Shown here in pieces: positions 1 through 6,696 of a DNA stretch of 8,603 nt. The stretch's first letter is position 1, and each line of letters begins with the position of its first letter. Origin of the DNA: Gemmatimonadota bacterium (GTDB lineage Bacteria; Latescibacterota; UBA2968; UBA8231); contig JAPOZF010000439.1 in assembly GCA_026706165.1 (NCBI GenBank), positions 1 to 8,603 on the forward strand. The letters are read 5' to 3'. The translations under genes and the position numbers were made by a program. A model generated the notes under the pieces. It was given only the letters and a program-made list of their open reading frames with translations, did no database searches and was not told the DNA's origin.

Positions 1-92
1 ATCAGTATGTATTAGCCCTTAGGGTGGACATCCGGCTTCGGGGTGAGTAACTTTCCGAAATCTGGACAGCATGGTTAACCGCCGGAATCGAA
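1..92. other. Short upstream non-coding leader
   Basis: This stretch precedes the first gene and is visibly less GC-rich than the rest of the window. In the reading frame of the CHAD gene there is a stop codon at 48-50 and no start codon between it and 93, so the gene cannot extend further upstream. The promoter of the four-gene plus-strand operon would be expected here or just left of the window. I could not identify a convincing -35/-10 pair or a -24/-12 sigma-54 promoter, nor a strong ribosome binding site; a weak GGAA lies at 84-87. Confidence 0.5.
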
Positions 93-1025
93 ATGGCCTA
101 CCGACTGATCCGCGGCGAGGGAGTTCCTGCCGGGGTGCGCCGAATTGCCCGCGAGCAGCTCCAGGCCGCCGTCGCCCACCTGCGCAGCCGCACCGGCTCG
201 CGTGACGAGCAGATCCACGAAGCCCGCAAGTGCATGAAGCGCCTGCGCGCCCTGGCGCGCCTGGTACGCACCGGGTTGGGCAATGAGGCGTACCGGCGCG
301 AGAACGCCTGTTTTCGCGGCGTCGCCGCTCAGCTTTCCGCGATTCGGGATGCCGCTGCCCTCGTGGAGACGTTCGACGCCCTCACGGCCGGGCTGGGGAA
401 GCGGCAGCCCCCCGGCAGCTTCGCCGCCGTTCGCTCCCGCCTGGTCGAAGGCCGTCAGCTCGCCCATCGATCCGGGGGCGTTACCCCTCTCGCGGTGGAC
501 ACGGCAGTCGAGGCGCTCGAGGAAGCGGACGGCCGCGCCTCCGAATGGCCCCTCCGCGACGGCTGGAACGGGCTCGAAGCCGGCCTCCGGCGAATCTATG
601 CGCAGGGGTGTGCCGAGTTCGGGGAGGCTCTTCGCCTGCCCACCGACGAGGCTCTCCACGAATGGCGCAAGCGTGTCAAGTACCTCTGGTATCACCAACA
701 GATCCTCAGATCGATCTGGCCGGAGCAGATGGCGACAGCCATCGCACAGGCGGACGCCCTCGGGGAGATGCTGGGAGACGATCACGACCTCTCCGTCCTG
801 TCGGCCACCCTCGGTGAGCTGCTTCCCGGCACGGAGAACCCGGGCATCCTGGCCGAGCTCGACCGGGCTGTCGCCGAGCGCCGGCAATGCCTGCAGACCG
901 GGTCGATGCGGCTCGCCCGCAGGATCTACGCCGAGAAACCGGGGGCCTTCTGCCGCCGCCTGCGCAGCTACTGGCAGGCCTGGGAGCAGGAGGGCAGCAA
1001 CCTGGAATCGGCATCTGCCGCCTGA
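93..1025 (+). CDS. CHAD domain-containing protein
   Basis: This encodes a 310-residue soluble, highly helical protein of the CHAD family (conserved histidine alpha-helical domain). Characterised CHAD proteins bind inorganic polyphosphate through a basic, histidine-rich surface, and several localise to polyphosphate granules. The two half-repeats are visible. The first has IHEARKCMKRLRAL (residues 41-54) followed by IRDAAALVETF (84-94). The second has LHEWRKRVKYLWY (188-200) followed by LGDDHDLSVL (227-236). The conserved histidines are H42, H189 and H231. There is no signal peptide or transmembrane segment, and no fused CYTH (triphosphate tunnel) domain, so it is a stand-alone CHAD protein of about the usual length. 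The ATG at 93 is the first start after an in-frame stop and leads straight into the domain. The kinase gene begins 3 nt after its stop, implying one transcript. A role linking polyphosphate to the downstream signalling pair is inference only. Confidence 0.9.
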   Translation: MAYRLIRGEGVPAGVRRIAREQLQAAVAHLRSRTGSRDEQIHEARKCMKRLRALARLVRTGLGNEAYRRENACFRGVAAQLSAIRDAAALVETFDALTAGLGKRQPPGSFAAVRSRLVEGRQLAHRSGGVTPLAVDTAVEALEEADGRASEWPLRDGWNGLEAGLRRIYAQGCAEFGEALRLPTDEALHEWRKRVKYLWYHQQILRSIWPEQMATAIAQADALGEMLGDDHDLSVLSATLGELLPGTENPGILAELDRAVAERRQCLQTGSMRLARRIYAEKPGAFCRRLRSYWQAWEQEGSNLESASAA

Positions 1026-1028
1026 AGA

Positions 1029-2567
1029 ATGACCTCTCCTGCCATTCCCGCAGCCAAACCCCGGGCGGAGGACCGCCCCGGGGAGACCCTGTATGCGGCC
1101 GGGGTCAGGGAAAGGGTCGCCCGGCGCGGACGTATCGGACGGCGCCTCGTTCTCAGCTTCGTGCTCCTTGCGATGGTCGTCGTCGGCGGCAGCGGCTGGG
1201 TCCTGTACGAGCGCGCCCTCGACAGCCTCGAGCGGCAGATGGGGAATCACCTCGTCGCCGAAGTCCAGCTGATCGCTTCGGGGATCAACGGGGAAACCGT
1301 CATGATGCTGCGTCCCGGGTACGAGGCTTCCGGCTTCTACCGCAACTCGACGAACCGGCTGCGCCGCGCCCGTGAGATGGTCGGGGCGCGCAGGATCTAC
1401 GTCTTCGACCGCGACGGCCGCAGCCTTCTCGACACCGAGCCCGGGATCGCCATAGGCCGCGAGTACCCCAGGCTGAAGTACCGCGACCGCATGGAGGTGG
1501 AGAGACTCTGGGAAGGGGAGAAAGCCCATACCCTCCTGTTCACCGATGAAGCCGGGCTCGACTACATGACCGGGTACGCCCCGGTCTTCAACGACGGCAA
1601 GGTCGTCGCCGGGGTCGCCGTCGACATCGGACCGGGGTACACCAAGGCCGTACACCGCTTCAGGCAGTCCGTCTACCTGTTCGCCGGTTTGAGCGCGCTC
1701 CTGACCCTCGTGGTGGCGCTGCTGCTGGGACGAACCCTGACGCGGCCGATCCAGAGGCTGGTTACCGCTGCCCGCGAGATCGGGGGCGGAAACCTGGAGA
1801 ATGCCGTCGATACCTCGGGGCGCGACGAGATCGGCTACCTCGGGGAGACGATGGAGGAGATGCGCCTCAAGCTGCTGGCCAGGGACGCGCAGCTGCGCCA
1901 GATGCTGAGCGGGGTCGCCCACGAGATCCGCAACCCGCTGGGCGGTATCGAGATCTACGCAGGCCTGATCGCCGACGACCTGCCGGAGGAGGATTCCCGC
2001 AAGCAGCACATTGAGAAAGTGATCGCCGAGGTCGGGAACCTCGACAGGGTGATCGCCGATTTCCTCGCCTTCTCGAGGCAGGCTCCACCGGACCCGGAAA
2101 GCGTCGAGGTGGCGAGGCTCGTCGAAGACGCCGCCTTTCTGCTGTCGCCGGAGATGGAGCGCGCCCGGGTGGAATTCGGCCAGCAGATTCCCCCGGAGCT
2201 GGCTGTCTTCGCCGATCCCGAGCAGGTCAAGCGGGCATTCGTCAACCTGATGAAGAACGGGGTCCAGGCGATGGCAGGCACGGGAGGGCGGTTGTCGGTC
2301 CGCGCCGAAACGAGCGACGCGGGGGTCTCCGTCGAGATCGAGGATACCGGTCCGGGGATCCCCAGCCAGGTTCAGGCGCGCCTGTTCGAGCCTTTCTACA
2401 CTACCAGGGAGAAGGGGTCCGGCCTGGGAATGGCGATCGCCCGCCAGGCCGTGGAGAAAAACCGCGGCCGCATCGACATCGCCAGCGAACCCGGCAGGGG
2501 CACCACGGTGACCCTCCATCTTCCCGCCGCCCGAAGCGCCCGGAGGGGCAGGCTGGTGCAGGCGTGA
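1029..2567 (+). CDS. Membrane-bound sensor histidine kinase
   Basis: This 512-residue two-component sensor kinase autophosphorylates a histidine and should pass the phosphate to the regulator encoded immediately downstream. Domain order: a basic cytoplasmic N-terminus of about 37 residues; a first transmembrane helix at about 38-59; an extracytoplasmic sensor region at 60-213 that looks Cache/PAS-like (YVFDRDGRSLLDTEPG, 124-139); a second membrane helix at about 214-235; a HAMP linker at about 233-288; a HisKA dimerisation domain with H298 in AHEIRNPL (297-304); then the ATPase domain. The N box is around FVNLMKNGVQAM with N410, G1 is DTGPGI (439-444), the F box is FEPFYTT (453-459) and G2 is GSGLGMAI (463-470). 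All catalytic boxes appear intact. The catalytic core resembles the NtrB/AtoS/ZraS group that pairs with sigma-54 activators, which matches its neighbour. The ligand is unknown. Its stop overlaps the regulator's start by four bases (GTGA), a sign of translational coupling. Confidence 0.95.
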   Translation: MTSPAIPAAKPRAEDRPGETLYAAGVRERVARRGRIGRRLVLSFVLLAMVVVGGSGWVLYERALDSLERQMGNHLVAEVQLIASGINGETVMMLRPGYEASGFYRNSTNRLRRAREMVGARRIYVFDRDGRSLLDTEPGIAIGREYPRLKYRDRMEVERLWEGEKAHTLLFTDEAGLDYMTGYAPVFNDGKVVAGVAVDIGPGYTKAVHRFRQSVYLFAGLSALLTLVVALLLGRTLTRPIQRLVTAAREIGGGNLENAVDTSGRDEIGYLGETMEEMRLKLLARDAQLRQMLSGVAHEIRNPLGGIEIYAGLIADDLPEEDSRKQHIEKVIAEVGNLDRVIADFLAFSRQAPPDPESVEVARLVEDAAFLLSPEMERARVEFGQQIPPELAVFADPEQVKRAFVNLMKNGVQAMAGTGGRLSVRAETSDAGVSVEIEDTGPGIPSQVQARLFEPFYTTREKGSGLGMAIARQAVEKNRGRIDIASEPGRGTTVTLHLPAARSARRGRLVQA

Positions 2568-3943
2568 GCCGAATACTGATCGTCGACGACAACGAGACCA
2601 TGCGCTCCGGCATCGCCCTGGTGATCGAGCGCATGGGATGCGACGCGGTCAAGGCAGCCAGCGGGGCCGAAGCCCTGTTGATACTGGCGCGGCAGGCGGC
2701 ATTCGACCTGGTGATCACCGACTTCAGGATGGCGGAAATGGACGGGCTGCAGCTCCTCGAGGCGGTCAGGAGGGACTTCGCCGACACCGACGCCGTCATC
2801 ATAACCGCGCACGGCACCATCGAGATCGCGGTGCGCGCCATGCAGACCGGCGCAGTCGATTTCATAACCAAGCCGTTTCCCATGGAAGCGCTGCGGCTCA
2901 AGGTGCAGCGGGTTCTGGACCACCGCGCCGACCGCCGCGAGCGCGACAGGCTCGGGGAGGAGAACGAGTACCTGCGCGAGGAGATCGGGGATCGCTACGG
3001 CGAAATCGTCGGGCGTTCGCGGCAGATCGCCGAGGTCCTGGCGAGAGTGGAAAAGGTGGCCGCCATCGATTCCTCCGTGTTGATTTACGGGGAGAGCGGG
3101 ACGGGGAAGGAGCTGGTTGCCCGGGCGATCCACAACCTCAGCCCACGCCGCACCGGCCCCTTCGTCAAGGTCAATTGCGGCGCCCTGCCGGTGAACCTGG
3201 TCGAGAGCGAGCTGTTCGGCCACGAGAAGGGGGCGTTCACCGGGGCCCTGAAGATGAAGAAGGGGAAGTTCGAACTGGCCTCCGGGGGCACCATCTTTCT
3301 CGACGAGATCGGCGACATCCCCCTCGAAACCCAGGTGAACCTGCTGCGAGTGCTGCAGGAGAAGGAGTTCGACCGGGTCGGGGGGGAGCGGACCATCAGC
3401 GCCGACGTACGCGTAGTCGCCGCGACCAACCAGGCCCTCAAGGAGAGGGTCGCCGACGGCAGCTTCCGCGAGGACCTGTTCTACCGGCTCGAGGTGATCC
3501 CCATGCACCTGGCCCCGCTGAGGGAGCGCCGCGACGACATCCCCCTTCTGGTCGATCACTTTCTCCGCAAGAAATGCCGGGAAATGAACCTGCCCCTCAG
3601 GCGTCTGTCAGGGAAAGCGGTCGAGTTTCTCTGCCGTTATCCGTGGCCCGGGAACGTTCGCGAGCTGGAGAACGTAATCGAGCGCACGGTGGTCCTGGTC
3701 GACCGCGAGGAGATCGGCCCCGGGGATCTGCCGATCGCCGATGCGGCTGACGAACCCGGCGGGGACGGGGAACCGGCGCCGGCGAGCAAGCTCGCCCTCA
3801 ACGATCAGTTGGAATCGCTGGAGAGAGACCTGATCTGCCGGGCGATGGAGGATGCGAACGGGGTCAAGACCCAGGCGGCGGAGCTGCTGGGGGTAAAAAC
3901 GAGTGCTCTCTACTACAAACTGGAAAAGTATGGCATGGCGTAG
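2564..3943 (+). CDS. Sigma-54-dependent response regulator (NtrC family)
   Basis: This encodes a 459-residue cytoplasmic activator of RpoN (sigma-54) promoters with the classic three-domain layout. The receiver domain (about 1-120) has the acidic pair D8/D9, phosphoacceptor D53 in ITDFRM, T81 and K103 in TKPF. The central AAA+ domain (about 145-375) has Walker A GESGTGKE (176-183), the sigma-54 contact loop GAFTGA (223-228), Walker B GTIFLDE (242-248), FREDLFYRLE (301-310) and WPGNVREL (361-368). A Fis-type helix-turn-helix lies at about 415-457 (TQAAELLGVKTSALYYKL). The intact GAFTGA loop means it should be a true sigma-54 activator and not a sigma-70-type variant. The start is a GTG at 2564 overlapping the kinase stop; it places the receiver's first beta strand (RILIVDD) at the correct position. 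Overall it is most like AtoC/ZraR/HydG-type regulators. Its targets cannot be deduced here; the own operon or the nearby exporter operon are candidates. Confidence 0.96.
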   Translation: MSRILIVDDNETMRSGIALVIERMGCDAVKAASGAEALLILARQAAFDLVITDFRMAEMDGLQLLEAVRRDFADTDAVIITAHGTIEIAVRAMQTGAVDFITKPFPMEALRLKVQRVLDHRADRRERDRLGEENEYLREEIGDRYGEIVGRSRQIAEVLARVEKVAAIDSSVLIYGESGTGKELVARAIHNLSPRRTGPFVKVNCGALPVNLVESELFGHEKGAFTGALKMKKGKFELASGGTIFLDEIGDIPLETQVNLLRVLQEKEFDRVGGERTISADVRVVAATNQALKERVADGSFREDLFYRLEVIPMHLAPLRERRDDIPLLVDHFLRKKCREMNLPLRRLSGKAVEFLCRYPWPGNVRELENVIERTVVLVDREEIGPGDLPIADAADEPGGDGEPAPASKLALNDQLESLERDLICRAMEDANGVKTQAAELLGVKTSALYYKLEKYGMA

Positions 3944-4919
3944 ACTTCTCGGGGCAGCCGTGGCCTCCCTCGGGGCGCCTGCCATGGGCGAGGAGCCCGA
4001 GGCCTGGGACCTCGATGCCCTCAGGCTGGAGCAGGAAAACCTCGGGGTGATCCGGGAGCGACTGCACGAGTCGCGGCACCAGTTCGCCCGAACCGCCGGA
4101 AACCTCTCTGCCGTCATCGACAGCCTGAAGCGGGCAGCCCCCAGGTCGGAGGAGATGCGCAAGGCGCTCATCGAGTCGATGGCAATCGAGCGCCGGCTCG
4201 ACGAGGTCGACCAGCGCATCGAACAGGCGGGCGCGGCAGCGGATTCCCTTCGCCAGCGCCTGCGCCTTGCCTACGATTGGGAGATCAGCCGCCTCTTCGG
4301 TGCCCTGTCGAAAGCGATGGACAAGGGACTCCTGATGCAGATGATGATCTTGTGGGAGGAACGCCGGAAGCTGGGGTACGACGTCATCGAGCCGGAGCTG
4401 GGCCGCTATCCCGTCGACATGACCATCGCCGCCAGCGACGGACCGGACGAGATCCGGCAGAAGCTGGTCCTGCTGGAAGACCGTCTGAGCCTTCTGCGGG
4501 AGGAAGCCCGCAAGATGGAGGGGCGGATCCGGTGGCTCGAAGACCAGGGCCGCATGGAGCGGGAGCTGTGGTCCCTGGCGCGCCAGTTCCACCTGCAGAC
4601 GAGTGCCGTCGGAGAGTTTCCCGGCGGTGCTTCCGTGGAGTCACCGGGCCAGGGAACTTCTGCCGTGAACTTCACCGGAGACGGCGGGCAGCCCCCCCGG
4701 GACGATCCCCGGAACACCGGCGGGGGCCTCGTCGAGGTCCGCAGCGGTGAAGGGGTGGTCGCCGTGGTCGCCCCCCGCGGTTTCACGCTCGAGCTGCACA
4801 AGCTGCGCGCCAGGCAGCAGGAGCTGAAGGAGATGGAAGCGGTGCTCCAGGAGCGCATAGGGGCCTTTCGCGACCACCTCGAGGTCCACCTGCAGGAACT
4901 CCAGCAGCAAGGCCGGTAA
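3930..4919 (+). CDS. Putative exported coiled-coil protein, unknown function
   Basis: I do not recognise a family for this 329-residue protein. The N-terminus MAWRRLLGAAVASLGAPAMG looks like a short signal peptide: two arginines, a hydrophobic Leu/Ala-rich stretch, and possible cleavage near residue 18-20. The mature part is rich in Glu, Arg, Leu and Gln and suggests long helices or coiled coils at about 28-125 and 172-222. A Gly/Pro/Ser-rich flexible linker follows at about 228-265, then a short beta-like stretch (VEVRSGEGVVAVVAPRG, 268-284) and a final helix at 288-327. The ATG at 3930 was chosen because it gives the signal peptide; a GTG at 3903 in the same frame would add nine polar residues before it. 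It overlaps the 3' end of the regulator gene by 14 nt, so it is likely co-translated with the two-component system. GGAAAAG just upstream (3922-3928) is too close to the start to be an ideal ribosome binding site. A periplasmic or envelope location, perhaps related to the kinase sensor, is inference. Confidence 0.75.
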   Translation: MAWRRLLGAAVASLGAPAMGEEPEAWDLDALRLEQENLGVIRERLHESRHQFARTAGNLSAVIDSLKRAAPRSEEMRKALIESMAIERRLDEVDQRIEQAGAAADSLRQRLRLAYDWEISRLFGALSKAMDKGLLMQMMILWEERRKLGYDVIEPELGRYPVDMTIAASDGPDEIRQKLVLLEDRLSLLREEARKMEGRIRWLEDQGRMERELWSLARQFHLQTSAVGEFPGGASVESPGQGTSAVNFTGDGGQPPRDDPRNTGGGLVEVRSGEGVVAVVAPRGFTLELHKLRARQQELKEMEAVLQERIGAFRDHLEVHLQELQQQGR

Positions 4920-4928
4920 CTGCCGGCG

Positions 4929-4965
4929 CGGGCAAGTCCCCGCTCCCGGAGCGGGGACTTGCCCG
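4929..4965. terminator. Perfect inverted repeat between convergent operons, probable bidirectional terminator
   Basis: Arms at 4929-4946 and 4948-4965 are perfectly complementary over 18 bp around a single central base at 4947. In a folded transcript the innermost pairs would open to leave a loop of about five bases and a very stable GC-rich stem. It sits in the 59-bp gap between the stop of the coiled-coil gene (4919) and the stop of speD (4979), which converge. Its position and symmetry fit a transcript end used from both sides. Neither side has a run of T residues, so it is not a textbook intrinsic terminator; it may act with Rho, or block 3'-end decay. Confidence 0.7.
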
Positions 4966-4978
4966 TCTCCGGCCTCCC

Positions 4979-5434
4979 TCACTTCGATTTCACCTCGTCT
5001 CCCGGCCAGCCTCCGTTGGCCCCGGGCCGCGGCAGCTCGATGGCCTCGCCGCGGCCGGCGCCCAGGGCGCGTTTCAGGGCGTCGTGGGCGATCCACGGGT
5101 CGACCCCGTCCCCGCACGTGAACAGGTCGATCGCCGCGTACCCGAACTCCGGCCAGGTGTGAATGGCCAGGTGGCTCTCGCGAATCGCCACCACCCCGGA
5201 AACCCCGCAGGGAGAGAAGCGGTGAAAGGTCGAACCGACGACCGCGGCCCCGGCTTCCCGGGCGGCGGCGATCATGCTCGCGGCGATCAGCTTCTCGTCG
5301 TCGAGAACCTCGCGCGGACAGTCGTAGAGATCGATCAGCACCTGCCGGCCCAGCCGGCTCCCCGGCTGGAGGCGGTTGTCCCTGCCGCGGCCCCGGAAGG
5401 GTTCGGCTTCGGGAAGCCCCCGGTCGTCACTCAT
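4979..5434 (-). CDS. speD: S-adenosylmethionine decarboxylase proenzyme
   Basis: This encodes a bacterial/archaeal class 1B AdoMet decarboxylase of 151 residues. The enzyme makes decarboxylated AdoMet, the aminopropyl donor for spermidine synthesis, and uses a pyruvoyl group formed by self-cleavage. The diagnostic region is clear: STFHRFSPCGVSGVV (68-82), then ESHLAIHTWPEFGYAAIDLF (86-105). From the Thermotoga maritima enzyme, the predicted cleavage is between E86 and S87, with S87 becoming the pyruvoyl group; H92 and C107 are the processing and catalytic residues, and all are present. The core starts at about residue 28 (LGRQVLIDLYDC), so an Arg/Gly-rich extension of about 28 residues precedes it, absent from typical 115-130-residue members. 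The ATG at 5434 overlaps the end of the permease gene by eight bases (ATGAGTGA), implying coupling. No spermidine synthase (speE) gene is present in the window. Confidence 0.95.
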   Translation of the reverse strand: MSDDRGLPEAEPFRGRGRDNRLQPGSRLGRQVLIDLYDCPREVLDDEKLIAASMIAAAREAGAAVVGSTFHRFSPCGVSGVVAIRESHLAIHTWPEFGYAAIDLFTCGDGVDPWIAHDALKRALGAGRGEAIELPRPGANGGWPGDEVKSK

Positions 5435-6680
5435 AGCGCAAGGCGTCGATCGGGTTGAGGAGCGCCGCCTGGCGCGCCGGGTAGTAGCCGAAGGTGATCC
5501 CGACCCCGGCGGCGACGCCGAAGGAGAGAGCGATGGTCCAGAAATGGACGATGGTCTTCCAGTGCGCGTACAGGGTGATGAGCTCGGTAAGGGAATACCC
5601 CAGGATCACCCCGAGAACGCCGCCGATCAGGCTGACGGCGACCGCCTCGACGAGGAACTGGGCCATCACGTCCCTGCGCCGGGCCCCGAGGGCGCGGCGG
5701 ATGCCGATCTCCCGGGTCCGCTCCAGCACGGAGGCCAGCATGATGTTCATGATGCCGATGCCGCCCACCACCAGGGAGATGCCGGCGATGCAGCCCATGA
5801 CGATGTTGAAGATTCTCTGGGTGCTTTGGCTGTGGCGCAGCAGCTCCTCGGGGATGGCGATCTTGAAGTCGTCGACGCCGCGGTGGCGGCGGTGCAGGAT
5901 CGAGCGGATGATGTTGGCCGCTTCCTGCAGCTTCTCCGACCCGGAGACCTTGATGGTGATCTGGGTGAGCTCGGCCTGGTCGGCCTCCCACTTGAAGCGC
6001 TTGAGCAGGGTGGTCAGCGGCACGTAGATGTCCTCGTCGGTGTTCCGCACCTCGAGGACGCCGCCGATCTTGCCGCTTGCCGCTCCCTTGTCCTCGAGCA
6101 CCCCGACCACGGTGAACCACTGGTCGTGCAGCTTCACCTGCCTGCCGATCGCCTCCTCGAAAAGGAACAGGGCCCGCTTGGCGTCGCTGCCGAGGACGCA
6201 GACCCGCCGGGAATCCCGCAGGTCCTCGTCGCTGAGATAGACCCCCCGGCCCAGGCGGGCGTCGAGGACGCGGATGTAGTCGGGGGTGGCCCCGACCAGC
6301 ATGGTCTGGAACGGGGTGCTGCCGGCGCGCGCCTTGACCTTGATTTCCCTCAGGGGGGCGACGATCTCGGCGAGCGGGCAGATCTCGGCGATCGCCTCGG
6401 CGTCCTGGCGGCTGAGCCCCCGGGAGAGATTCTGCCCTCCCCTGGCTTCCCCTTCCTCCCCTTCCTCATCGCTTTCGGGGCTCCAGTGCTGGACGATGAT
6501 GTTGTCGATCCCCATCTGACGGATCTGGCCGAGGGCCTCCTGCCTCGCCCCCTCGCCGATCGACAGCATGGCGATGACCGCGGCGACGCCGAAGATGATT
6601 CCCAGCATGGTCAGGCAGGTGCGCAGCTTGTGCGCGGCCAGTCCGGCCGCGGAGAGTCCCAGGGTTTCCCGCAGTTCCAT
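5427..6680 (-). CDS. MacB/FtsX-type ABC transporter permease (no ATPase domain)
   Basis: This 417-residue inner-membrane permease belongs to the MacB/LolC/FtsX group, which works by a mechanotransmission mechanism and not by alternating access. There is one N-terminal membrane helix (about 18-43, after an amphipathic start), a large periplasmic MacB-type core domain (about 44-288), and three C-terminal helices at about 290-315, 338-368 and 378-402. Family signatures are GGIGIMNIML (306-315), RTREIGIRRALGA (321-333) and the ending PARQAALLNPIDALRYE. E. coli MacB is about 650 residues because it has a fused N-terminal ATPase; this protein lacks that and needs a separate LolD/MacB-type ATPase, which is not in the window. 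A Glu/Gly-rich acidic insert sits at about 69-80, just after the first membrane helix. It begins 16 nt after the adaptor gene stops, without an obvious Shine-Dalgarno sequence. Substrate unknown; MacB-type systems export macrolides, peptides, siderophores or lipoproteins. Confidence 0.93.
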   Translation of the reverse strand: MELRETLGLSAAGLAAHKLRTCLTMLGIIFGVAAVIAMLSIGEGARQEALGQIRQMGIDNIIVQHWSPESDEEGEEGEARGGQNLSRGLSRQDAEAIAEICPLAEIVAPLREIKVKARAGSTPFQTMLVGATPDYIRVLDARLGRGVYLSDEDLRDSRRVCVLGSDAKRALFLFEEAIGRQVKLHDQWFTVVGVLEDKGAASGKIGGVLEVRNTDEDIYVPLTTLLKRFKWEADQAELTQITIKVSGSEKLQEAANIIRSILHRRHRGVDDFKIAIPEELLRHSQSTQRIFNIVMGCIAGISLVVGGIGIMNIMLASVLERTREIGIRRALGARRRDVMAQFLVEAVAVSLIGGVLGVILGYSLTELITLYAHWKTIVHFWTIALSFGVAAGVGITFGYYPARQAALLNPIDALRYE

Positions 6681-6696
6681 CGGCGCCGGCAGGTGG

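Noticed and set aside
31..66. Imperfect hairpin upstream of the first gene
   Set aside because: Only five plus three base pairs around an internal loop; expected by chance and without a U-tract.
25..78. Two TGGACA hexamers (25-30 and 63-68) considered as -24 elements of sigma-54 promoters
   Set aside because: Neither is followed by the required GC-containing -12 element at the correct spacing.
75..2519. Very long minus-strand open frame of 814 codons opposite the CHAD and kinase genes
   Set aside because: It is antisense to two genes with clear, intact family motifs, has a Pro/Gly/Asp/Arg-rich composition typical of shadow frames in GC-rich DNA, and shows no recognisable domain.
2396..3559. 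Minus-strand open frame of 387 codons opposite the response regulator
   Set aside because: The opposite strand encodes an intact NtrC-family regulator with all catalytic motifs, and this frame has no domain signature.
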